Assembly: GCF_003201875.1 (NCBI RefSeq)
Contig: NZ_QJKD01000019.1
Coordinates: 47,535 to 111,534, forward strand
Source of the DNA: Hungatella effluvii
GTDB lineage: Bacteria > Bacillota > Clostridia > Lachnospirales > Lachnospiraceae
Reading direction: 5' to 3'
Length of the DNA stretch: 64,000 bases
Shown here: positions 8,167-16,382 of the stretch, one piece after another
Position numbering within the stretch: position 1 is the stretch's first letter
Layout: each line of letters begins with the position of its first letter
Program-made: the position numbers and the translations under genes
The notes under the pieces: model-generated
What the model was told of the DNA's origin: nothing
Seen by the model: the letters and a program-made list of their open reading frames with translations, nothing else
The model's database searches: none

Positions 8167-8886
8167 TCAACGGGAATGGGCCGCTTTCGCCATTCGAAAC
8201 TTAAGGCCTGTCTCCCTGTTCACTCTGTCTGCCATGGATGCTGATGCATATAAATACAATGGCGCCTCATGGCTGTTATCCAGATAAAAGCGCTGTTCTC
8301 CGCCGCCCTGCCGGTCCAGAATCCGGTTTAAAAATCCCGCCATCCCGGTATCCATCCAGTCGCGGTTTTTTCTGGCCTTCCATTGATAAGCACGGTCATG
8401 AAAACGGAAGCTTACCGCATAACGTTCCACCCCGCTGATCTCCTCAAACGGCAGCCCGGATATCGCCTTCAGACCATTTAATATCTTTCCGTAGGAATCC
8501 CACTGATAGATACACTCCCGGTCCCCGGTCGAATAGACGCAGTTCAGCGCCTTCCTGCTCCCGGCCAGTATACAGAATCCATAGTATGGGTGACTGGCAA
8601 GATACTCATTTTCCGAAGGCGTAAGCCCGAGAATAAATTCCTGTTCCATATCAGCCGGAGCAATGGAGATCCCCGCTTCCTTCAGTACCCGTATCTGCTC
8701 CAGTTTCGGAACACAATCGTCTCCCTCCACTCCCATTATACCCTCAATTGCCGCCATGGCGCGCCGTTTTACAATCTGCACACAGACGGCCAGTGCCACC
8801 GCAGCAGCCAGTAAAATCAGGAGACTGATCATTACCGTGCTGATGAAACCTGCTGCCATATCCGCTTCACTTCCTTTCCCGAACAT
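8167..8886 (-). CDS. Hypothetical single-pass membrane protein
   Basis: This protein of about 239 aa has one transmembrane helix (~residues 13-38) followed by a mixed alpha/beta soluble domain of about 190 residues (for example HPYYGFCILAGSRKALNCVY). I do not recognise a family. The first ATG (8886) lies two bases after the PhzF stop and has no good ribosome site. The ATG at 8859 has AAAGGAAG ten to eleven bases upstream and may be the true start. Its neighbours are a second unknown membrane protein and the GH25 enzyme. Confidence 0.55.
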   Translation of the reverse strand: MFGKGSEADMAAGFISTVMISLLILLAAAVALAVCVQIVKRRAMAAIEGIMGVEGDDCVPKLEQIRVLKEAGISIAPADMEQEFILGLTPSENEYLASHPYYGFCILAGSRKALNCVYSTGDRECIYQWDSYGKILNGLKAISGLPFEEISGVERYAVSFRFHDRAYQWKARKNRDWMDTGMAGFLNRILDRQGGGEQRFYLDNSHEAPLYLYASASMADRVNRETGLKFRMAKAAHSR

Positions 8887-8887
8887 C

Positions 8888-9748
8888 TCAATCCACGGTG
8901 ATCGTTTTCATCGATTCCACATACCCGTACCCGCCTGCGAACACGCCGGAAACAGTATTGCCGTTGCTATGAACATGAACATATATTTCGGAAATGCGAT
9001 TCAAACTGCGTCCCTGTTCAAATATATACTGACTCCGTTTCTGTTGGTATTTATGCAGATAACAGGCCAGCGCACAGTTGGAGGTTCCGGTGGCGGATTC
9101 CTCATCAATTCCATACAGAGGCGCGAAATTTCTGCATACCGCAGTTAAATTTCCGTCCCCTGTAAGAGAAAATGCATGAATCCCGACGCAGTCCCGTTCC
9201 TGACTGAGTTTCGTAATAGCGGCGAAATTGGGAACCATGTTCTCCAGTACCATCGGCGACTCAATCGGAACAATAATATCTTTTAGACCGGTCGATACCA
9301 TTTGAACAGGCAGATTCCCTATACCGGAGCCAGCATTTAAACCGAAACATGGTTCGACCTCTGCCCTGTTCAGTGTTTCGTAAAATTGCGGAGTATTCTG
9401 CTGCATGAATATTGCCCCGTCATCCTCCACATTTATGCTCAATATCCCAGACCTTGTCTCGATCGTATACCCGGATTTTTTCAGTCTGTTTAAATGTTTT
9501 AACACGACAAACGATGCAATTGTCGCATGGCCGCACAAGGGAACTTCTCCCGCCGGTGTAAAATATTCCAGACTATAATCCGCCCGTTCTGACTGAGAAA
9601 GAAAGGCAGTCTCGGAATATCCTAACTGATACGCTATCTTTGTTTTTTCTTCCTTACTCAAAACAGGGCACTGCAAAACTACACCGGCTCTATTTCCGCC
9701 CATATTGTTTTTACTAAATGCGCTTGCTGCGCAGACATCGATCAACAT
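8888..9748 (-). CDS. PhzF family isomerase-like protein
   Basis: This 286-aa protein has the two-lobed PhzF/diaminopimelate-epimerase fold. Visible marks are an N-terminal DVCAASAF strand, NRAGVVL, GYSETAF with the catalytic-type Glu46, PLCGHATIA, and the second-lobe ATGTSNCALA loop. PhzF isomerises dihydro-hydroxyanthranilate in phenazine makers, but most members, including this one with no phenazine genes nearby, have unknown substrates. A GAAAGGAATTCCT ribosome site precedes the ATG. It is the first gene of a run that continues into two membrane unknowns and GH25. Confidence 0.85.
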   Translation of the reverse strand: MLIDVCAASAFSKNNMGGNRAGVVLQCPVLSKEEKTKIAYQLGYSETAFLSQSERADYSLEYFTPAGEVPLCGHATIASFVVLKHLNRLKKSGYTIETRSGILSINVEDDGAIFMQQNTPQFYETLNRAEVEPCFGLNAGSGIGNLPVQMVSTGLKDIIVPIESPMVLENMVPNFAAITKLSQERDCVGIHAFSLTGDGNLTAVCRNFAPLYGIDEESATGTSNCALACYLHKYQQKRSQYIFEQGRSLNRISEIYVHVHSNGNTVSGVFAGGYGYVESMKTITVD

Positions 9749-9816
9749 AGGAATTCCTTTCGCTGTAACAACGGTTTATTGCTGCAGGACATGCTGTCCT
9801 TATAAAAATGGATCAT

Positions 9817-9984
9817 TTATGAAATATGAATAGTGCCATAAGATACCATCACCACACTTACCAGCATTACGATACCATCAATCCTAACGGTCCAGTCTGG
9901 AAGGGGCCTGATAAATACGTTTATCCCCATAAGCAGCAGTGTAACAATCAAAACCGTTAATCTGATTATCTGCATTTTTTTCAT
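9817..9984 (-). CDS. Small two-helix membrane protein
   Basis: This protein of about 55 aa starts at the ATG at 9984, preceded by GGGAGAATTC. A longer in-frame ATG at 10056 would overlap the upstream gene and adds a charged, non-conserved-looking tail. It has two hydrophobic stretches (IIRLTVLIVTLLLMGINVF and IVMLVSVVMVSYGTI), so it is probably an inner-membrane protein. No function is recognised. Confidence 0.5.
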   Translation of the reverse strand: MKKMQIIRLTVLIVTLLLMGINVFIRPLPDWTVRIDGIVMLVSVVMVSYGTIHIS

Positions 9985-10039
9985 TTGAATTCTCCCGTTT
10001 TTTACAATCCGCAATTTATCTGGAACCTTACCGTTATGG

Positions 10040-10246
10040 TCAGTCTGTTTTTTCAAAAATGATGATCTGCTCTTTCATCGATATTTTACCGACCTGCCAG
10101 CCATACTCTGTTAACTCTTTTTTGTAGTTCAAAAAAGAATGGTCTAATGGTATTCCAACAATATCCGCTATCTCATCAAACGTTAATTTCAATGATTTGC
10201 TTTCCTTTTCCCGTACATATTCCCACAATGCCTGATATTTGCTCAT
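10040..10246 (-). CDS. Small conserved protein (DUF7662-like)
   Basis: This 68-aa protein has the pattern KYQALWEYV ... LTFDEIADIVGIPLDHSFLN ... YGWQVGKISMKEQIIIFEK. I recognise this as a small domain common in Firmicutes and Actinobacteria, often beside mobile or restriction-related genes, with no established function. It lies between the TfoX-type protein and a small membrane protein in the same direction. Confidence 0.65.
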   Translation of the reverse strand: MSKYQALWEYVREKESKSLKLTFDEIADIVGIPLDHSFLNYKKELTEYGWQVGKISMKEQIIIFEKTD

Positions 10247-10283
10247 TTCGTATTACTCCTTTCCAATTCTCTGAAGCTGCCGT

Positions 10284-10538
10284 TTATTGAAAACCATCGC
10301 AAAACGCCTTCAGATCTCTTTTGACTTCATCAGGCAATTGATTATAACCCATATCATCAATCGCTCCCTGAAGCGTATATAAGTGGACTAAGCAGACATT
10401 TGGGTAACGTAATTTCAAACGCCGAAAAGCTTCTTTGCTTCCTGTCTGCCTTAACTCCTCTGCCGTATAAATATCGACAGCTTTCAACTTTTCTTCCATT
10501 GTTTTTCCGATATTTCGCATAGAAGTCAATTCTGTCAT
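10284..10538 (-). CDS. TfoX C-terminal domain protein
   Basis: This 84-aa protein consists only of the TfoX/Sxy C-terminal helix-hairpin-helix-like domain: MRNIGKTMEEKLKAVDIYTA, ELRQTGSKEAFRRLK, VCLVHLYTLQGAI. In gamma-proteobacteria TfoX controls competence; the stand-alone domain in Firmicutes has no proven role. A CAGGAGGTATTATTCT site precedes the ATG. It sits upstream of the DUF7662-like gene and may be co-transcribed with it. Confidence 0.78.
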   Translation of the reverse strand: MTELTSMRNIGKTMEEKLKAVDIYTAEELRQTGSKEAFRRLKLRYPNVCLVHLYTLQGAIDDMGYNQLPDEVKRDLKAFCDGFQ

Positions 10539-10908
10539 AGAATAATACCTCCTGAACTTTGTCGTTTATTTTCACCTGATCGGTCAACAGACGCTGCTGA
10601 TAAGCCAGTAATTCATGGCCTTTCGGGCAAAAAATGATCACTGGTTTATACCCCGTATAAAGTCTAAAAAATACGATCGACCGCCATAGTTTCATTTTAC
10701 AGTAATCCCCACTATTTTACTACCACGTTTATTACGAAAATTCATTTTGTAATTCTGTATCAGCGCTAACCTAAAAAATACAGGTACCTGCAGGACCACA
10801 CAAATGACGCATCTGTTACAGACTATCATTGTAAGGCAAAGCTTAGCGGCGCCGTATAACCGATTTTCCACTTCTGCGGTGCCGCATTGATTCCGTTCTC
10901 TGCCTCGT
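10539..10908. other. Gene-free stretch with one hairpin
   Basis: No convincing gene is seen. A minus-strand reading frame from 10695 has no ribosome site and runs out of frame through the TfoX-type gene. An imperfect 9-bp stem, GCGGCGCCG / CGGTGCCGC (10846-10854 and 10877-10885), lies downstream of the MerR gene and could help end its transcript, but no T-run follows. Confidence 0.4.
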
Positions 10909-11985
10909 CTAATCCCCGGCCCTTCTATCCCCGCCCCTTCTATCCCCGGTCACAATCCAAATTAACGGATCCACCTGTACATGCCTGGCATCGAATCCCA
11001 ATGTTTCCAACACGCCTTCCAGCCGGTCCACATATGCGAAATATTCATCCTCCAGATCTTCCCGTTCCGCGTCAGAACAGTTTTCCGCAAATATCTTCCT
11101 TGCCTCTTCATCGGCAAACATCAGATCCGCAATCACAATACGCCCCGCCGGTTTCAGAATCCGGGCCATCTCCTTGACAGCCAGGATTTTCTCCTCCTCA
11201 TTACAATGATGGAACGCATAGGATGATACCACGGTATCCACACTCCCGGAATCCATGGGAAGCTGCAGAAACGTTCCCAGTTTCACCTTCAGCTTGGGAA
11301 ACTTCTTTTTAGTCACCTTGAGCATATTCACCGACTGGTCGATGCCAGTAATTTCACAACCAGAAAGCCGCCGGCCGGCCAGTTCTCCCGTACCGACTCC
11401 GATTTCCGCCATGATTCCCCCATGCTCCCGAGCCAGCCGCGCCGTCTCATTTAGGACCGTTTCATAATTCTCATAAAATGCGAGCCCATTCACACCACGT
11501 CTCACCATCTCATCGTAATGAACCGCAGAACTATCGAAGTCCCACCGGTCCTCCCACTCCGCCATCCCCGCAAGCAGTGCCCCAGTTTTCTCCAACTCCT
11601 CCATGGCACTTGCCGGTATGGCCGCATTGGAACCGGAACCTCCGTCTTCCGTTCCATTTATCTCTCCCAGCATCCCGTCTATGCACCCCGCCAGGGAATC
11701 CCGAATCAGGCTCATGGAATGAACATGGCGGTTTAAAATATCATACTGCTGAAAAAATAAATTCACCGGACTTTCCTCCTGCCCGAGCAGTTTTAAAATC
11801 ATTTCTATGGAAAATCCCATCCTTCGGTACAGCAGAACAATCTGAATCCTGGCGACATCATCCATCGTATACATCCGATAACCATTTTCATCCCTGTGCG
11901 GTGCAAGAACCCCCTTCTTTTCATAAAAGCGCAGGGCGTTTGGATTGACATGCAGCATTTTAGCCGCCTCGTTGATTTTAAGCAT
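10909..11985 (-). CDS. MerR-type HTH fused to SAM-dependent methyltransferase
   Basis: This 358-aa protein has two parts. Residues 1-~75 are a MerR DNA-binding domain (MLKINEAAKMLHVNPNALRF, then YRMYTMDDVARIQIV) with a dimerisation coil to ~110. Residues ~140-345 are a class I methyltransferase with AEIGVGTGELAG (SAM loop), GIDQSVNMLKV, SYAFHHC and the GRIVIADLMF strand. The two may let the protein sense or modify a small molecule and control transcription. The last dozen residues (GDRRGGDRRAGD) come from a short internal DNA duplication. The target promoter is unknown; no divergent partner is present. Confidence 0.85.
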   Translation of the reverse strand: MLKINEAAKMLHVNPNALRFYEKKGVLAPHRDENGYRMYTMDDVARIQIVLLYRRMGFSIEMILKLLGQEESPVNLFFQQYDILNRHVHSMSLIRDSLAGCIDGMLGEINGTEDGGSGSNAAIPASAMEELEKTGALLAGMAEWEDRWDFDSSAVHYDEMVRRGVNGLAFYENYETVLNETARLAREHGGIMAEIGVGTGELAGRRLSGCEITGIDQSVNMLKVTKKKFPKLKVKLGTFLQLPMDSGSVDTVVSSYAFHHCNEEEKILAVKEMARILKPAGRIVIADLMFADEEARKIFAENCSDAEREDLEDEYFAYVDRLEGVLETLGFDARHVQVDPLIWIVTGDRRGGDRRAGD

Positions 11986-12204
11986 CTTCTTTCCTCCTAA
12001 ACATACCGTTTTCCCGGTGACAACGTAAGTATAGAGCTTCGCCCAGGGTGAATGTCAAGCGGGTATTTTTCACCATATTCATTATTGGGGCACTGTCCTG
12101 CACTTTTTTTACAATGGAGTCATTGAAGTCACTGCCGAGATCTGCATAAAATTACATCTGCTTTTATTTTAACTCCTGCCTGCTGTGAAAAAGCCAAAAA
12201 GCGA

Positions 12205-12240
12205 TAAAATAAAATAAAATAAAATGAAATAAAATAAAAA
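12205..12240. repeat. AAAAT pentanucleotide microsatellite
   Basis: About seven units of (T)AAAA run in tandem, with one TGAAA variant, in the 11986-12423 gap between glyA and the MerR gene. Such slippage-prone tracts often vary in length between strains. Confidence 0.8.
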
Positions 12241-12314
12241 CAAAAAAACAGCAGACCGAAACCGCACAGTCTCCCATTCCAGGGAACCGCACGCCTCCGG
12301 CCTGCCTCAATCTC

Positions 12315-12359
12315 ATTTACTGCTATTTTATTTACTGCTGTCTCATTTACCGCTGTCTC
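12315..12359. repeat. Three tandem 15-bp repeats
   Basis: The units ATTTACTGCTATTTT, ATTTACTGCTGTCTC and ATTTACCGCTGTCTC are followed by a partial ATTACCG. On the minus strand they read as a five-residue repeat (NETAV) inside a short frame (12129-12374), but that frame has no ribosome site, so I treat this as repeat DNA. Confidence 0.7.
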
Positions 12360-12423
12360 ATTACCGTGTCGCATTCTATCATTATCTGTGATTTACTCTA
12401 CAATTTTCTATATATTTACTGAA

Positions 12424-13671
12424 TTATTCGTAGATCGGATACTTCGTACAGATTTTCGTCACTTCGGCTCTGATGTAGTCGGCCTTGTTCTCAAAATCAG
12501 TCGCAGCCAGCCAGATGCATTCTGCGATCTTTTCCATATCCTCTTCCTTTAATCCTCTGGAGGTTACAGCCGGGGTTCCTACACGAACGCCGGAGGTCAC
12601 GAACGGGCTTCTCGGATCATTCGGAACCGCATTCTTATTCAGTGTAAGATAAACCTCGTCACAACGGTTCTGAAGCTCCTTACCGGTTACTTCCATACCG
12701 CGTAAGTCGATTAGCATCAGATGATTATCCGTGCCGCCGGTCAAAATGTTGAAGCCCTGCTTCACAAGAGCCGCAGCCAGAGCTTTGGCGTTTTTCACTA
12801 CCTGCTCCTGATACGCTTTGAATTCCGGCTTCAGCGCCTCACCGAAGCACACTGCCTTGCCAGCGATTACATGCTCTAAAGGACCGCCCTGGGTGCCCGG
12901 GAAAATAGCTTTGTTGAAATTGAATTTCTCAGCAGCTTCCTTATTGGCCAGAATCATACCGCCTCTCGGTCCGCGAAGCGTCTTATGGGTCGTGGTTGTC
13001 ACGACATCTGCATACGGAATCGGACTTGGATGAAGCCCTGCTGCCACTAATCCGGCGATATGAGCCATATCTACCATCAGGTAAGCGCCTACCTTATCGG
13101 CAACCTCACGGAATCTCTTGAAATCAATGGTTCTTCCGTAAGCACTTGCGCCTGCAATGATCAGTTTCGGTTTGTTTTCAACAGCGATCCGCTCCATCTC
13201 GTCGTAATCGATGAATCCCTCGTCACCCACACCGTAAGGAACAATATTAAAATAAAGACCGGAAAAGTTGACTGGACTACCATGTGTTAAATGGCCGCCG
13301 TGGTTCAAATTCATGCCCATCACGGTATCGCCCGGCTGCACCATGGCTACAAATGCCGCCATATTAGCCTGTGCTCCTGAATGCGGCTGTACGTTGGCGT
13401 AATCACAGCCAAACAGCTTCTTTGCTCGCTCGATGGCAATATTCTCCACAATGTCCACATCCTCGCAGCCGCCGTAATAACGTTTTCCAGGATATCCTTC
13501 TGCATACTTGTTGGTGAGAACGGTTCCCATCGCCATCATAACCGGCTCAGAAACGATGTTTTCCGACGCGATCAGCTCTAAGTTTCTTCTCTGGCGCGCG
13601 CATTCCAGCTCAATAGCCTCGCCCACTTCCTTGTCATAGCTGGTGATAAACTTCATTACTTCATTGACCAT
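12424..13671 (-). CDS. glyA: Serine hydroxymethyltransferase
   Basis: This 415-aa PLP enzyme interconverts serine and glycine with tetrahydrofolate. Clear marks are LELIASENIVS, YAEGYPGKRYYGGCE, HGGHLTHGS and the PLP lysine in TTTTHKTLRGPRGG (~residue 227). I use the ATG at 13671, nine bases after GAGGG; an in-frame GTG at 13677 is too close to the site. It has its own strong promoter and is followed by a repeat-rich gap, so it is probably monocistronic. Confidence 0.97.
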   Translation of the reverse strand: MVNEVMKFITSYDKEVGEAIELECARQRRNLELIASENIVSEPVMMAMGTVLTNKYAEGYPGKRYYGGCEDVDIVENIAIERAKKLFGCDYANVQPHSGAQANMAAFVAMVQPGDTVMGMNLNHGGHLTHGSPVNFSGLYFNIVPYGVGDEGFIDYDEMERIAVENKPKLIIAGASAYGRTIDFKRFREVADKVGAYLMVDMAHIAGLVAAGLHPSPIPYADVVTTTTHKTLRGPRGGMILANKEAAEKFNFNKAIFPGTQGGPLEHVIAGKAVCFGEALKPEFKAYQEQVVKNAKALAAALVKQGFNILTGGTDNHLMLIDLRGMEVTGKELQNRCDEVYLTLNKNAVPNDPRSPFVTSGVRVGTPAVTSRGLKEEDMEKIAECIWLAATDFENKADYIRAEVTKICTKYPIYE

Positions 13672-13714
13672 GTCCACTTTCCCTCTCTTTTCCCTTTCAA
13701 TTTAACAGTTGCAC

Positions 13715-13758
13715 AAAGACGCTGGCAGAGGGACTCTTCCCTGCACCAGCGCCTCTTT
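13715..13758 (-). other. Strong hairpin in the glyA leader
   Basis: Between the glyA promoter and its ribosome site the minus strand can form a stem of about 18 bp (AAAGA, GGCGCTGG, CAGGGA with their complements) around a short loop. No U-tract follows. It may stabilise the mRNA or be a regulatory leader; I do not see folate or glycine riboswitch signatures. Confidence 0.55.
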
Positions 13759-13770
13759 CCGTTGAGGTTG

Positions 13771-13800
13771 ATTATAATGCATTTTTAATAAGACTGTCAA
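13771..13800 (-). promoter_or_regulatory. Promoter of glyA
   Basis: TTGACA (13795-13800) and TATAAT (13771-13776) are both consensus hexamers separated by 18 bp on the minus strand, giving a start near 13765 and a leader of about 95 bases. Confidence 0.85.
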
Positions 13801-13834
13801 GTTCTTTCCGGGGTCTTAACAATCTTAGGTCCCC

Positions 13835-15304
13835 CTAATCCCAGATCGTGTGAAACGATATAACCTCCAGGCGTTCAAGCGCTGCAGTTTTATACGGTGT
13901 TCTTATAAAACAGCCGGTCTGTTCCTTATCCGGATATACATTAGTCGTCATACAGCAGCGCCCCTCATCCGTAATCACCTCCACGGAACTGTGATCGACC
14001 AGTATTCTCATCTCAAACACCGGACGTGAGGCGTCAAAAGGCGCGTGAATGCGGCCCACATCCCACGGTCCCATACGGCTCTTATCAATCGTAACGACAC
14101 CCGCTACAAAGTCTGCATCAATCATCAGCACATGCTCACCGTCATCGAACAGCCCGATCTCAATGGCCTGTGATTCGATGTTCTTGATACTTACGCGCAC
14201 CGACACTTCAAAACAAAAGGGGTCTCCCGGATAGAGATATCGTTTCCTCGCAGTCAGTTCGCACCGTTCTGCAACGGTCCGGTCCCTTTGTATGGTATCC
14301 AGAGAGATCGGCGCTGCACAGATACTCCCCTCCGAATCCAATGTAATTCTCCTTGGAAGTGCCAGAACACACCGCCATCCTTCTTTTCCTGTTGGCCCCT
14401 GCCCTGTACACCATGGCATCCAGTCCCAGCCATTCTGCCAGGCCGTCATAATGCGTTTTCCGTATTGATCCAGACAGGACTGTGCTGCATAATAATCAGA
14501 ACCATAATCCAGACATCCGATTTTCTCCACTTCATAACGACATGTTTCAAAATCCATGGTTCCCACACAGTAAAGCGCCTTATTTCCTCTCGGATGATAC
14601 ATAGGCGAACAGGTAACGATCCATTTTCCATCCAATTCAAACATATCTGGACACTCAAACATGGTGCCAAGCCTGCCGTCAGATGCGAGCACTGTACCGG
14701 CAAAATTCCATTTTAAAAGATCCTCGGATCGGTAGAGATAGATTCTTCCATCTCCCCCGCCTCCGTCCCCGCAGGCGGAACCGCCTACCACCATGTTCCA
14801 GCTTCCTTCCGCAAAAAAAACTTTGGGATCTCTGAAATCTTCAGAATTGCCTTCCGGCGGCTCTGCAATTACAGGATTGAAACGATACTTATGAAAAATA
14901 ACCCCGTCATCAGAATAGGCCATACACTGTGTCTGAACAGCTCTGCCGCCTCGTTTTACCGCCCCTGTGTAAAAGAGCCACAGTCTTCCATCCTTCTCTA
15001 CTGCACTGCCCGAAAAGCAGCCTCCTTCCGGATCGTCGTCATACGGCTGGTCTGGTTTCAGTGCAGGGGGCAAATCTTTCCAGTGCAGAAAATCCCTGCT
15101 CACGGCATGTCCCCAGTGCATAGGGCCCCATTCGCAGCCAGCCGGATTGTATTGATAAAACAAATGATACCAGCCTTTGTAATAAATAAGCCCATTCGGA
15201 TCATTCAGCCATCCTGACGGCGCCGTAAAATGATACGCCGGACGCCAGAACTCTTTCTTCTCCCCCTTAAACCGTTCAGAGGGAAGTAACTCATCCTCTA
15301 TCAT
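13835..15304 (-). CDS. GH32 beta-fructosidase (sucrose-6-phosphate hydrolase type)
   Basis: This 489-aa cytosolic enzyme of glycoside hydrolase family 32 has the nucleophile Asp in WLNDPNG, the RDP motif in DFRDPKVFF and the acid/base Glu in FECPDMF, followed by the C-terminal beta-sandwich. It hydrolyses beta-fructosyl bonds. No signal peptide is present. The ATG at 15304 has GGAGGAG close before it and overlaps the end of the LacI gene by 14 bp. It is the last gene of the LacI-controlled operon. With an ABC importer rather than a PTS next to it, a non-phosphorylated fructoside is more likely than sucrose-6-phosphate. Confidence 0.93.
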   Translation of the reverse strand: MIEDELLPSERFKGEKKEFWRPAYHFTAPSGWLNDPNGLIYYKGWYHLFYQYNPAGCEWGPMHWGHAVSRDFLHWKDLPPALKPDQPYDDDPEGGCFSGSAVEKDGRLWLFYTGAVKRGGRAVQTQCMAYSDDGVIFHKYRFNPVIAEPPEGNSEDFRDPKVFFAEGSWNMVVGGSACGDGGGGDGRIYLYRSEDLLKWNFAGTVLASDGRLGTMFECPDMFELDGKWIVTCSPMYHPRGNKALYCVGTMDFETCRYEVEKIGCLDYGSDYYAAQSCLDQYGKRIMTAWQNGWDWMPWCTGQGPTGKEGWRCVLALPRRITLDSEGSICAAPISLDTIQRDRTVAERCELTARKRYLYPGDPFCFEVSVRVSIKNIESQAIEIGLFDDGEHVLMIDADFVAGVVTIDKSRMGPWDVGRIHAPFDASRPVFEMRILVDHSSVEVITDEGRCCMTTNVYPDKEQTGCFIRTPYKTAALERLEVISFHTIWD

Positions 15305-16358
15305 CAAACTCCTCCTCACCGATGCTGCGGACGGAACTGCGGATAATCAGCTTGGGACTGATTAAAATCTGCTCCGCATCAAACGGGTACTGGTGGCGGA
15401 ACAAGTAGTTCACCGCCTGGTCTCCCATCTCGTAATGGGGCAGCTCAATCGTCGTTAAAAAAGGTACCAGGAATTCTGCGATAACTGTCTGATTATCGTA
15501 ACCAATCACAGATAAATCCTCCGGTATTTTGAGTCCCAGCGCATTCGCAGCGGAATACACGCCCATCGCCATCCTGTCATTATAACACATGACAGCAGTC
15601 GGACGGTCCGCAGACGATAAAATATCCGTTGCCGCCTCAAATACATCATGGCCTGTTATGGAGATCGGAATAATCGCAGCAGTTTCTGATGAAACTCCAT
15701 GATCTTCAAACGCCGCCTTAAATCCCCGTTCTCTTAACAGAGTGGCTGGCAGTCTCTCGCCATTTCCCGCCTCACGCTTCTCGTTGCTTAAGTAGATAAC
15801 ATTCCTGTGACCACATTCAATCAGGTAGGATGCCGCCTGATAGGCCCCCGAATAATCGTCCGGCAGAATGGCCGGATACCGGTTTTCAGAGTCGAAGCAG
15901 TTGACCAGTACGGTCGGAATATCCTTTAGATTTGACGGAAGTTCGATTCTCCTGTGATACATGGAGGCATAAAGGATGCTGTCCACCCGGTATCCGATCA
16001 TCATATCGACCGATTTTTCCACCAGCCGCCCCTCGTTCTCCAGGGCCGCAAGCATCAGTATCTTATTTTTTCCCAGGGCACGTTCCTGGGCGCCCTTTAC
16101 AATTGCACCGGCAAAGTTCGTCGTGATCAGCTCATCTGTCAGCATGCCTATGATTCCGCTGCCTGTACTGTTTAACGCACTGGCCAGCTTGTTCACCCGA
16201 TATCCCAGTTCACTGCTGGCCTGGAATATCCGGTCCCTGGTAGCCTCCGGTATGTTATCCCCCGCTTTCCCCCGAAGCACAAGAGAGACTGTGGACTGTG
16301 AAACTCCTGCTAACCTGGCGACATCCGTCATAGTAGGCAATTTTCTATTGGCACCCAT
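15291..16358 (-). CDS. LacI family transcriptional regulator
   Basis: This 355-aa regulator has an N-terminal LacI helix-turn-helix (TMTDVARLAGVSQSTVSLVL), hinge helix (LASALN) and a periplasmic-binding-protein-like sensor domain. The ATG at 16358 follows GAGGG at good distance; a GTG twelve bases earlier overlaps that site. It sits inside the operon it probably controls, between GH116 and GH32. The likely operators are the palindromes at 22083-22111, ahead of the first gene. The inducer is probably the imported sugar. Confidence 0.93.
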   Translation of the reverse strand: MGANRKLPTMTDVARLAGVSQSTVSLVLRGKAGDNIPEATRDRIFQASSELGYRVNKLASALNSTGSGIIGMLTDELITTNFAGAIVKGAQERALGKNKILMLAALENEGRLVEKSVDMMIGYRVDSILYASMYHRRIELPSNLKDIPTVLVNCFDSENRYPAILPDDYSGAYQAASYLIECGHRNVIYLSNEKREAGNGERLPATLLRERGFKAAFEDHGVSSETAAIIPISITGHDVFEAATDILSSADRPTAVMCYNDRMAMGVYSAANALGLKIPEDLSVIGYDNQTVIAEFLVPFLTTIELPHYEMGDQAVNYLFRHQYPFDAEQILISPKLIIRSSVRSIGEEEFDDRG

Positions 16359-16382
16359 TTTAACCCTCACATTCTATTGTTC

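Noticed and set aside
10357..10695. Minus-strand frame starting MKLWRSIVFF
   Set aside because: No ribosome site, and two thirds of it overlaps the TfoX-type gene in a different frame.
12129..12374. Minus-strand frame with NETAV repeats and a hydrophobic stretch
   Set aside because: The apparent protein comes from the AAAAT run and 15-bp repeats; no ribosome site and no homologue recognised.
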